Part shown: positions 45,042 through 52,800 of the stretch, in pieces | How the letters are laid out: each line of letters opens with the position of its first letter | How positions within the stretch are numbered: the first letter of the stretch is position 1 | From: Streptomyces sp. HUAS CB01 | Lineage (GTDB): Bacteria; Actinomycetota; Actinomycetes; Streptomycetales; Streptomycetaceae | Length of the DNA stretch: 64,000 nt | Assembly (NCBI RefSeq): GCF_030406905.1 | Contig: NZ_CP129137.1 | Coordinates: 5,228,001 to 5,292,000, forward strand | Direction: 5' to 3' | Program-made: the position numbers and the translations under genes | The notes under the pieces: model-generated | What the model was told of the DNA's origin: nothing | The model's database searches: none | What the model saw: the letters and a program-made list of their open reading frames with translations, nothing else

Positions 45042-45085
45042 CGAACGAGTTGTTTGCCAACTCCGGAGTGATGTTCACTCGTTCG
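45042..45085 (+). promoter_or_regulatory. Nested inverted repeats upstream of the conservon
   Basis: CGAACGAGT (45042-45050) and ACTCGTTCG (45077-45085) form a 9-bp dyad; inside it GAGTGA (45066-45071) and TCACTC (45075-45080) form a second, 6-bp dyad. They lie about 130-170 bases before cvnA in the 360-bp gap between divergent genes. Protein not identified. Nothing else is recognised in this gap. Confidence 0.5.
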
Positions 45086-45211
45086 TGTGGCGGAGCGGCC
45101 GATGCGCGTCCCCCTCTTGAACCCGCTGGAATGGTCGTGGACCGTGCCAGGGGTGGGGGACTCTCGTGATGACCGGCCGTCACCTCTGCTTCATGGGCGG
45201 ACGAGTCAGGA

Positions 45212-48200
45212 ATGCGAGCACCGGTGCAGAAGAAGCGGCCTCGGGGCAAGGGCAGCATGGGCAGTACGGCCTCTTCGGGGCCCGTGGCACCTCAGGTGCC
45301 TCCGTCGCCCGCGATCCCCTCGGCGACGTCGGACGGTCGGACGTCGGGCGGTCATCCGGCTCCCGTGCCTCCGGTGTTCACGGAGCCCTCGGCCGAGGCC
45401 CGGGCGGCCTCCGACCCCACGCTCCTCCCCGGCGGGCGCCCCGTGCGCGTACGCCGCCGGCTGGTCGCGGGCGTCGCCGCCGTCACCCTCACGGTCGCGG
45501 CCGCGGGTGCCCCGGCGGTCCTCCTCGCCTCCAACGACCTGACGGAGTCCCAGCGGCTCGTCACCCTCGCCGAGCTCAACCGGCAGGCCGTCACCCTGGC
45601 CCACTCCCTGGCCGACGAACGTGACGAGGTCACCGCGTACATCGCGGCCGGTCGCGAGGACCAGCAGGGCGACAAGAAGGACCGCCGGGAGATCTCCGGC
45701 AACCGCAGCGCCCGCGTCGACCGGCAGATAGACGAGATCCGCGGCAACGTCCCCGCGGACCACGCCGACCTGCGCCGCGACCTCGGCGGCGTGAACTCCG
45801 TCCGGCGGACCGCGCTCACCGGCAAGGGCACCGCCCTCGAGGCGTACAAGGCCTACACGGACATCATCGAAGGGCTGCACGCGCTCGCCGACGAGCTCGC
45901 CGAGAAGACTCCGGCCCGCGCAGCCGAGGCCACCCGCGCGCCGGCGGCTCTCGGCCTCGCCGTCGAGCAGGCGTCCGCCACCCGCGGCCTGCTGCTCGCC
46001 GCGCTGTCGGTGCCCGGCCCCGCGAACGACGGCCCCTCCTTCGACCCGATCACGGGACTGCCCGTCGAGGACGAGGACGACGCCAAGACCGAGGCCGCCC
46101 GCAACGTCCTCAGTGCCGCCGCGCAGCAGGCCCGCGTCCGCGAGCTCGCCGCGCTCGCCGACTTCGACCAGGCCGCGAGCACCGCGGCCCGCGGACGTCT
46201 CACGGGCACCGTCACCGGTCCCGACGTCAAGACCGCCGAGGCCTACCTCGCCCGCCTCACCGACCAGCCCGAACTCTCCGAGAAGGACCGCAAGTCCAGC
46301 CGCGCGAAGCTCGAGTCCTCGCTGTCCGCCAGGATCGAGCAGATGCGAGGCGTCGAGTCGGCGCTCGCCTCCGCCCAGGTCGAGCGCCTGGAACAGCTCC
46401 GCGACGACGACGTCACCGCCCTGGAGCTGCACATCGCCCTGCTCGGCGGCTGCCTCGTCGTGGTCGTCGGCATCTCCGCGGCCGTCGCCCGCTCCCTCAC
46501 GCGCCCCCTCGCCGTGCTCCGTATCGGCGCCGCCCGTCTCGCCGGCGCGCCCGAGGGTGAGGAGCCGATGCGCTTCACCGGCCGCAACGACGAGTTCGCC
46601 CAGGTCGTACGGTCCCTCAACACCCTGCACGGGAAGCTGGTGGACCTCGCCGCCCGCAGCCGGCACCTGGACGCCGAACGTGGTGAACTGACGGCGGCCC
46701 GGGAGGAGTTCGCCGCGCAGCGGGCCGAGCTCCAGGAGCGCACCGCCGAGGTCACGGAGCAGCTGGACAAGCTGCGCCGGACCGTGGGCCACACCTTCGT
46801 CAACCTCTCCCTGCGCACGCTCGGCCTCGTCGAGCGCCAGCTGGGCGTCATCGAGGGCCTGGAGGAGCGCGAGCAGGACCCGGAACGGCTCGCCACCCTC
46901 TTCAAGCTCGACCACATGGCCACGGTGATGCGCCGGCACAGCGAGAACCTGCTGGTCCTCGCCGGGGCCGAGCACGGTCACAGCCACCCCGGACCCGTGC
47001 CGCTGGTCGACGTCATGCGTGCCGCGGTCAGCGAGATCGAGCGCTACGAGCGCGTCACCATCCAGTCGCTCCCGCCGCACGCCCATGTCGCCGGGTTCGC
47101 CGCCGACGACCTGAGCCACCTCGTGGCGGAACTGCTGGAGAACGCCACGTCCTTCTCGCCTCCGGACGCCCAGGTCCAGCTCTCCGGCTGGTTGCTGGAG
47201 AGCGGCGAGATCATGCTCTCCGTCCAGGACGAGGGCATAGGGATGGCCCCCGACCGTCTCGAGGAGCTCAACGAGCGGCTGGCGTCCACCGAGCGGGCCG
47301 ACGACCTCGACCCCGGCGAGGGCGGCGAGGGACTGGGGCTGAAGGTGGCCGGTCTGCTGGCCCGCCGCCACGGCGTGCGCGTCCAGCTGCGCGAGCAGAA
47401 GGGCGGCGGCATCGCCGCGGTCGTGGTCCTGCCGCAGGGCCTGCTGCCCGAGGGCGCGGCGACCGCCACGCGGCAGACCGCTCCCGTACCGGGTGCCGGT
47501 CCTGCGGTGAACCTTCCCGGCTCGGTCGCGGAGGCCAACTCCAACGCGCTGCCCGGCCGTCGCGCCGCCGTCGGCGATCCGCTGGTGGCCGCCGCGGAGA
47601 AGGCCGTCCATGACGCCGGGGTCGACGAGCCCCAGGGCGCCCCCGTCGTGCCGGGACCCCGGCAGTCGCCGGAGGCACAGCCGGACTCGCAGTCGCTGGA
47701 GTTCCGGCCGGACTCGGCATCGGAGGCGGGGACCGGGGGCGCGGCCGAAGCCGCAGCCGGGACCGGGGCCGCAATCGGAACCGAGTCCGGGACCGGGACC
47801 GGGACCGGGACGGACGTCGCGACGGAGGCCGGAACGGGCACGGGAACCGGGCCGACGATGTCCGGAACCGGCGTCCACGAGCCGGCGTCCGGCACGGAGC
47901 CGGGCGGAGTCGACGCCGGCCCCGCTCCCGAGCGCTCGTCCTTCGCGCCCGAGGGCGGCGCGGGTGGGTTCGCGCCCGGCACCCCCGAGGCCGATCCCCT
48001 GCCCGGTGCCCACGAGCCCGCTCCCGAGCGCTCGCCCTTCGCGCCGCCCTCGGACGCTCCGACCGGCTTCCGGCCCGAGGCCGGCGGCGCCTCCGCCGAG
48101 GAGCACGCGTACACCGGGGAGCCCGCGCACACCGACGCGGACGCCGGTGGGCCCGCACCCTCCGCCTCGGAGACCACCCTCCAGGTCCGTCTGCCCCACG

Positions 48201-48607
48201 CAGCGCCGGAGCCCGACGCCCACGAGCGCAGCGGGGTGGCGGCGGCCCCCGTCCCGACGCACGGCGGGAACGCCGCCGACGGCGAGGACGTGCCCGGCCA
48301 CGGGACCCCGGAAGCCGAGGCAGCCGCGAGCGCCGCCGACGCCACCGAGCCCGCGGAGCCCGTCACCGACAAGGGCCTGCCCAAGCGGACGCCCAAGGTC
48401 GTCGCCCCGCTCGGCGCACCCAAGGAGCGCCGCAGGTCCGTCGACGCCGAGGAACTCCGCCGTCGGCTCGGCGGCTTCCACCAGGGCGCCAAGGACGGCC
48501 GCCGCGACGTGGAGGCGGAGCTCGCCGACACCACCCGGACACACGGCACGGAACAGAAGTCGCAGAGCGAGGAATCGGGGGACACCGTCGAGGAGGCACA
48601 CAGTTGA
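45212..48607 (+). CDS. cvnA: Conservon sensor-like histidine kinase
   Basis: A 1,131-residue protein. One membrane segment at ~75-100 (LVAGVAAVTLTVAAAGAPAV), a nitrate-sensing-like extracellular helical domain (about 100-400), a second segment (LLGGCLVVVVGISAAVA), HAMP, then a GHKL ATPase domain with LVAELLENATSFSPP, DEGIGM and GLGLKV. There is no normal H-box, typical of CvnA. The C-terminal ~370 residues are a Pro/Gly/Glu-rich disordered tail. In conservons it forms a membrane complex with CvnB, C and D, resembling a eukaryotic-type G-protein switch. ATG 45212 used; GTG 45224 is an alternative. Confidence 0.92.
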   Translation: MRAPVQKKRPRGKGSMGSTASSGPVAPQVPPSPAIPSATSDGRTSGGHPAPVPPVFTEPSAEARAASDPTLLPGGRPVRVRRRLVAGVAAVTLTVAAAGAPAVLLASNDLTESQRLVTLAELNRQAVTLAHSLADERDEVTAYIAAGREDQQGDKKDRREISGNRSARVDRQIDEIRGNVPADHADLRRDLGGVNSVRRTALTGKGTALEAYKAYTDIIEGLHALADELAEKTPARAAEATRAPAALGLAVEQASATRGLLLAALSVPGPANDGPSFDPITGLPVEDEDDAKTEAARNVLSAAAQQARVRELAALADFDQAASTAARGRLTGTVTGPDVKTAEAYLARLTDQPELSEKDRKSSRAKLESSLSARIEQMRGVESALASAQVERLEQLRDDDVTALELHIALLGGCLVVVVGISAAVARSLTRPLAVLRIGAARLAGAPEGEEPMRFTGRNDEFAQVVRSLNTLHGKLVDLAARSRHLDAERGELTAAREEFAAQRAELQERTAEVTEQLDKLRRTVGHTFVNLSLRTLGLVERQLGVIEGLEEREQDPERLATLFKLDHMATVMRRHSENLLVLAGAEHGHSHPGPVPLVDVMRAAVSEIERYERVTIQSLPPHAHVAGFAADDLSHLVAELLENATSFSPPDAQVQLSGWLLESGEIMLSVQDEGIGMAPDRLEELNERLASTERADDLDPGEGGEGLGLKVAGLLARRHGVRVQLREQKGGGIAAVVVLPQGLLPEGAATATRQTAPVPGAGPAVNLPGSVAEANSNALPGRRAAVGDPLVAAAEKAVHDAGVDEPQGAPVVPGPRQSPEAQPDSQSLEFRPDSASEAGTGGAAEAAAGTGAAIGTESGTGTGTGTDVATEAGTGTGTGPTMSGTGVHEPASGTEPGGVDAGPAPERSSFAPEGGAGGFAPGTPEADPLPGAHEPAPERSPFAPPSDAPTGFRPEAGGASAEEHAYTGEPAHTDADAGGPAPSASETTLQVRLPHAAPEPDAHERSGVAAAPVPTHGGNAADGEDVPGHGTPEAEAAASAADATEPAEPVTDKGLPKRTPKVVAPLGAPKERRRSVDAEELRRRLGGFHQGAKDGRRDVEAELADTTRTHGTEQKSQSEESGDTVEEAHS

Positions 48608-49086
48608 CCGCGACAGGAACCTTCGGGCTGAGCAGCGAAGCCCGCAACCTTCACTGGCTGTTGGGCAACCTCGTCGAGGAGGTACCGGGAGTACGCTCCG
48701 TCGCCGTCGTCTCGTCCGACGGGCTGCTCCTGCTCTCCTCCGACCCGGCGCACAACGCCGCCCCGGCCCCGACGCCCCGCCAGGACGGACCCCGCGGTTC
48801 CAGCGCCGACCTCGCCACCATCGTCTCGGGCATCGGCAGCCTCACCATCGGCGCGGCCAAGCTGATGGACGGCGGGGGCGTCAAGCAGACCATGGTCGCG
48901 ATGGAGGAGGGCAGCCTCTTCGTGATGTCGATCAGCGACGGCTCGCTGCTCGGTGTGCACGCCACCGCCGACTGCGACATGAGCGTCGTCGCGTACCACA
49001 TGGCGCTCTTCGTGGGCCGAGCCGGACACGTACTCACCCCCGAAGTCCGCAGTGAGCTGCGCAAATCGTTGGAGAGCGCCAAGTGA
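48604..49086 (+). CDS. cvnB: Conservon roadblock/LC7 protein
   Basis: A 160-residue roadblock/LC7-domain protein (NLVEEVPGVRSVAVVSSDGL ... GAAKLMDGGGVKQTMVAMEE). The family acts as GTPase regulators, as MglB does for MglA. It starts at TTG overlapping the cvnA stop (TTGA). In the conservon it is the likely GAP/scaffold for CvnD. Confidence 0.93.
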   Translation: MTATGTFGLSSEARNLHWLLGNLVEEVPGVRSVAVVSSDGLLLLSSDPAHNAAPAPTPRQDGPRGSSADLATIVSGIGSLTIGAAKLMDGGGVKQTMVAMEEGSLFVMSISDGSLLGVHATADCDMSVVAYHMALFVGRAGHVLTPEVRSELRKSLESAK

Positions 49087-49523
49087 CGTCCGCCGCCCGG
49101 CCCGCCCCCCGGCTTCCTGTGCGGGGCGAGGGCAAACGCCCCGCCCGCGTCCGCCCGTACTCGCTCACGGGAGGCCGTACCCGCTTCGGCCACGTGCTCC
49201 TCGTCGAGACGTTCGTCGCGGCCCTCGAGGCCGGCGACGAATGGGGTCTCCCCGCCGGAGGCAGGGGAAGAAAGGAACTGACGAACGGCAACCTCACGTC
49301 CCGGGTGATGCCGGAGATGCGGGCCATCGTCGAACTCTGCCGCCGGATGCGGACGGTCGCCGAGATCTCCGCGCTGCTGAGGATGCCCCTGGGCGTGGTC
49401 CGGGTGCTGCTCAGCGACCTCGCGGACCAAGGAAGGATACGCGTGTACGGCACCGGGCACGGCGACGGCCGCCCCGACCGCGCGCTGCTCGAAAGGGTGC
49501 TGAGTGGACTCCGTCGTCTCTGA
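49083..49523 (+). CDS. cvnC: Conservon DUF742 protein
   Basis: A 146-residue protein with the DUF742 pattern VRPYSLTGGRTR near residue 25 and a C-terminal winged-helix-like portion (IVELCRRMRTVAEISALLRM, PLGVVRVLLSDLADQG). GTGA overlap with cvnB. CvnC helps assemble the membrane complex in conservons. Confidence 0.92.
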   Translation: MTSAARPAPRLPVRGEGKRPARVRPYSLTGGRTRFGHVLLVETFVAALEAGDEWGLPAGGRGRKELTNGNLTSRVMPEMRAIVELCRRMRTVAEISALLRMPLGVVRVLLSDLADQGRIRVYGTGHGDGRPDRALLERVLSGLRRL

Positions 49524-50127
49524 CCTCCCCGCCGTCGCGGAGGACGAGAACGTACAGGCCTGGCAGAACGACCACACCCGCGCGCCGATCGCCACCAAGA
49601 TCGTTGTTGCGGGAGGCTTCGGCGTGGGCAAGACGACCTTCGTCGGGTCGGTCTCCGAGATCACGCCCCTGCAGACCGAGGCGTTGATGACGCAGGCGAG
49701 CGAAGAGACCGACGATCTCACCGCCACGCCCGAGAAGCTCACCACGACCGTCGCGATGGACTTCGGACGGATCACCCTCGACGACGACCTCGTGCTGTAC
49801 CTCTTCGGCACCCCGGGCCAGCAGCGGTTCTGGTTCATGTGGGACGACCTGGTGCGGGGTGCGATCGGCGCGATCGTGATGGCCGACACCCGGCGGCTGA
49901 AGGACTGCTTCCCGGCACTCGACTACTTCGAGAGCTGCGGGATTCCGTACGTCGTCGCCGTCAACCACTTCGAGGGGACCCCGGCCTACGAAGCCGAGGA
50001 CGTACGGGAGGCCCTGACCGTGCCCCCGCACGTCCCGGTTGTGATCATGGACGCGCGCAAGCGGATCACGGTGATCGAGTCACTGCTCGCACTCGTGGGC
50101 CACGCGCTCGACGTCACCCCCGAGTAG
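49504..50127 (+). CDS. cvnD: Conservon small GTPase
   Basis: A 207-residue Ras-like GTPase. P-loop GGFGVGKTT, switch region with TTTVAMDFGRI, G3 motif LFGTPGQQRFWFMWD (DxxG replaced by GTPG), and the NH-like base motif VAVNHFEG in place of NKxD. This is typical of CvnD. It overlaps cvnC by 20 bases. It is the switch component of the complex; downstream targets in conservons differ by cluster. Confidence 0.94.
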   Translation: MDSVVSDLPAVAEDENVQAWQNDHTRAPIATKIVVAGGFGVGKTTFVGSVSEITPLQTEALMTQASEETDDLTATPEKLTTTVAMDFGRITLDDDLVLYLFGTPGQQRFWFMWDDLVRGAIGAIVMADTRRLKDCFPALDYFESCGIPYVVAVNHFEGTPAYEAEDVREALTVPPHVPVVIMDARKRITVIESLLALVGHALDVTPE

Positions 50128-50189
50128 CCTCCCGTCGTCCCCCGATTCCCGTACGTCTCCATCCCCGTACGTCCAGAAAGAGACGCGCC

Positions 50190-51431
50190 ATGCGGAAGAT
50201 CCTCATTGTCGGCGCCGGTCAGTCCGGACTCCAGCTCGCCCTCGGCCTCCAGACACAGGGTTACGAAGTCACCCTGATGTCCAACCGCACGGCGGACGAG
50301 ATCCGGTCCGGCCGGGTCATGTCCACGCAGTGCATGTTCCACACGGCGCTCCAGCACGAGCGCGATCTGCAGATCAACTTCTGGGAGTCGCAGGCCCCGA
50401 AGATCGAGGGGCTCGGCGTCTCCGTGGCCGGTCCCGAGTCCCAGCGCGTGATCGACTGGGTCGGCAAGCTCGACGGTTACGCGCAGTCCGTCGACCAGCG
50501 GCTGAAGATGGCCGGCTGGATGGAGACCTTCGCCCAGCGCGGCGGCCAGCTCGTCATCCACGGCGCGGCCGTGTCCGACCTCGACTACTTCGCCCGCACC
50601 TATGACCTGGTGCTCGTCTCGGCGGGCAAGGGCGAGCTCGTCTCCATGTTCGGCCGCGACGCCTCCCGCTCCCCGTACAGCGAGCCCCAGCGCGCTCTCG
50701 CCGTCTCCTACGTCCACGGCCTCGGCCCGCGCCCCGAGCACCCCGAGTTCGACGCCGTCCGCTGCAACCTGGTCCCGGGCGTCGGTGAGCTGTTCATCAT
50801 GCCCACGCTGACCCTCTCGGGCCGTGCGGACATCCTGTTCTGGGAGGGCGTCCCGGGCGGCCCGCTCGACGTGTTCCAGGGCGTGAAGGACCCCGCCGAG
50901 CACCTCTCCCTCACGCTGGAGCTGATGGAGAAGTACACGCCGTGGGAGTACGCCCGCGCGACGAAGGTCGAACTGACGGACGCCAACGGCACGCTGGCCG
51001 GCCGCTACGCCCCGACCGTGCGCAACCCGATCGGCCGGCTGCCCGGTGGCGGCCGGGTGCTCGGCGTCGCCGACGTGGTCGTCGCGAACGACCCGATCAC
51101 CGGCCAGGGCTCCAACTCCGCCTCGAAGTGCGCGGCCTCCTACCTCGACTCGATCGTGGAGCACGGCGACAAGCCGTTCGACGAGGAGTGGATGCAGTCG
51201 ACGTTCGACCGCTACTGGGAGACTGCACAGCACGTCACCAAGTGGACCAACGCGATGCTGGGGGTCCCCCCGGAGCACGTCCTCAACCTGATCGGCGCGG
51301 CGGGCCAGCTCCAGCCGGTCGCCGACCGCTTCGCGAACGGCTTCAACGACCCGTCGGACTTCGAGAACTTCTTCTTCGACCCGGAGAAGACGTCGGCGTA
51401 CCTGGCCTCGGTCAGCGGCGCGACGGCCTGA
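50190..51431 (+). CDS. Styrene/indole monooxygenase-type flavoprotein
   Basis: A 413-residue protein with an N-terminal Rossmann FAD motif (ILIVGAGQSGLQLALGL), a helical middle with the SMO-type region HERDLQINFWESQAPK, and C-terminal GRADILFWEG and ANDPITGQGSN motifs. Matches StyA-like two-component flavin monooxygenases that use reduced FAD supplied by a partner reductase. No reductase gene is next to it. It follows cvnD by 62 bases and probably shares its transcript; conservons commonly have such an oxidoreductase or P450 appended. Substrate unknown. Confidence 0.86.
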   Translation: MRKILIVGAGQSGLQLALGLQTQGYEVTLMSNRTADEIRSGRVMSTQCMFHTALQHERDLQINFWESQAPKIEGLGVSVAGPESQRVIDWVGKLDGYAQSVDQRLKMAGWMETFAQRGGQLVIHGAAVSDLDYFARTYDLVLVSAGKGELVSMFGRDASRSPYSEPQRALAVSYVHGLGPRPEHPEFDAVRCNLVPGVGELFIMPTLTLSGRADILFWEGVPGGPLDVFQGVKDPAEHLSLTLELMEKYTPWEYARATKVELTDANGTLAGRYAPTVRNPIGRLPGGGRVLGVADVVVANDPITGQGSNSASKCAASYLDSIVEHGDKPFDEEWMQSTFDRYWETAQHVTKWTNAMLGVPPEHVLNLIGAAGQLQPVADRFANGFNDPSDFENFFFDPEKTSAYLASVSGATA

Positions 51432-51442
51432 TGCCGTGAGGG

Positions 51443-51482
51443 CTCCGCCCCGGCCCCCGCAGCGTCGGGGGCCGGGGCGGAG
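51443..51482 (+). terminator. Terminator after the conservon operon
   Basis: Perfect 16-bp stem CTCCGCCCCGGCCCCC (51443-51458) / GGGGGCCGGGGCGGAG (51467-51482), 8-base loop, 11 bases after the monooxygenase stop. Confidence 0.9.
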
Positions 51483-51591
51483 TCGTTTCCCGAGCCCGTC
51501 CGGGCCCCCTGCGACGGCAGTCGAGCGAGGGCGGTGGCGTGAGGGACGCCGCGGCCGGCCGGGCGAGGCCCGCGTCCGCTCACGGCCGGGC

Positions 51592-52644
51592 TCAAGACGT
51601 GGCACGCCGGCCCGCGAGTCCGTCGCCGGCGGGGGAGCGGCCCGGGGCGGGCGAGGACGGTGCGATCGGCCGAGGGCTCCGCGCGGGCGGAGCCTGCCCG
51701 GACGACGGCGCGGACGCGCGCGGCGACGCGTACGGCGAGGTGTTCGTCGACGGCGGCGGTGGTGTGGCCGGGGCGGGCGCCGGGTCCGTGCGGTTCACGG
51801 TGCCCGGCGTGCTCACGGTGCCCAGGGTGCCGAGGGTGGAGAGCTCCTCCGGTGAGAGCGAGGCCAGTACCTCCTCCACGTCGTTCAGGCGGTCGCGGAG
51901 CGTGTCCCGGTGCTCGCGCTGCCGCTCGGCGAGAGCGCGCTGTTCGTCGAACGCCCTGCGGGAGGCCGCCGCCAGCGCGTCGGCCCGGCGCGCCCGCTTC
52001 TCCAGACGTGCGATCGTCGCACGGCTGCTGTCCGCCGCGCGCTCCAGGAGCCGGCCCTGCTCCAGCGCGCTCCGGGGGTCGCGGGCGAGCAGGAGCCGGA
52101 GGTACGGGGAGAGTTCGCTCCTGCCCTGGTACTGCCGCCGGGCCAGCCGTCCCGCCTCGTCACGGCTGCGGGAGAGGGCGCCGCGGGCGTCGGCGAGCGC
52201 GGTGTTGAGCCGTTTGGTCTCGGCGGCCTGGTCCACGAGCATCTCCCGTGAGGCGCTGTACGCCTCGCTCGCCTCCGCCGCCTGCCGGAACAGACCCTGC
52301 AGCCGGGTGAGAGCCCGGGAGACCCTCGCGGGCACCGCCCCGACCACCGGCCCGATCGCCGGCCTCCCCGGTGCGGCGGCGGGGTTCCGTGGCGCTCGTG
52401 CCGGTCCCCCCGGTGCGGCGGCGGGCTTCCCGGGTGACCCCGGCAGGGGCACGGGCCCGGACTCCGTCCCGCCGTCGCCCTGCTCGCGGCCCGGCCCCGC
52501 GGACGGCCCCGGCGCGACGGCCGGGGCGAGGGCCGCGCTTCCGGCGGGCGGCTTCCCGGACGCGGCCGGCCCGGCAGCCGTGGCTCCGAGCGCCGCCGCC
52601 ACCAGCGCCGTCGCTCGGAGAGTTCGCTGCATCCTGCCCGACAC
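51592..52644 (-). CDS. Secreted coiled-coil protein, peptidoglycan-protein-like
   Basis: A 350-residue protein. Signal peptide (RATALVAAALGATAAG), then a Pro/Ala/Gly linker, a long coiled coil at ~105-270 (RLQGLFRQAAEASEAYSASR ... LAERQREHRDTLRDRLNDVE) and a Pro/Ser-rich tail. The coil resembles the N-terminal half of NlpC/P60 hydrolases such as RipA-like proteins, but no NlpC/P60 catalytic domain follows. GTG at 52644 has a near-perfect GGAGGTGATGAG ribosome site. Possibly a cell-wall hydrolase regulator (inference). Confidence 0.72.
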   Translation of the reverse strand: MSGRMQRTLRATALVAAALGATAAGPAASGKPPAGSAALAPAVAPGPSAGPGREQGDGGTESGPVPLPGSPGKPAAAPGGPARAPRNPAAAPGRPAIGPVVGAVPARVSRALTRLQGLFRQAAEASEAYSASREMLVDQAAETKRLNTALADARGALSRSRDEAGRLARRQYQGRSELSPYLRLLLARDPRSALEQGRLLERAADSSRATIARLEKRARRADALAAASRRAFDEQRALAERQREHRDTLRDRLNDVEEVLASLSPEELSTLGTLGTVSTPGTVNRTDPAPAPATPPPPSTNTSPYASPRASAPSSGQAPPARSPRPIAPSSPAPGRSPAGDGLAGRRATS

Positions 52645-52800
52645 CTCATCACCTCCGGTCGCCCACGGCCTCCGTCGGCGATGATGCGGTGCGGCGGGTA
52701 CGACGGCCGCCCGAGTGGCCGGACCGGACCAACGCCGTCACCCGCTGCGGGCGGACCCGCATGCGGTGCGGCGTGGCGGCTGGCCGTTCCGACCGGCCCG

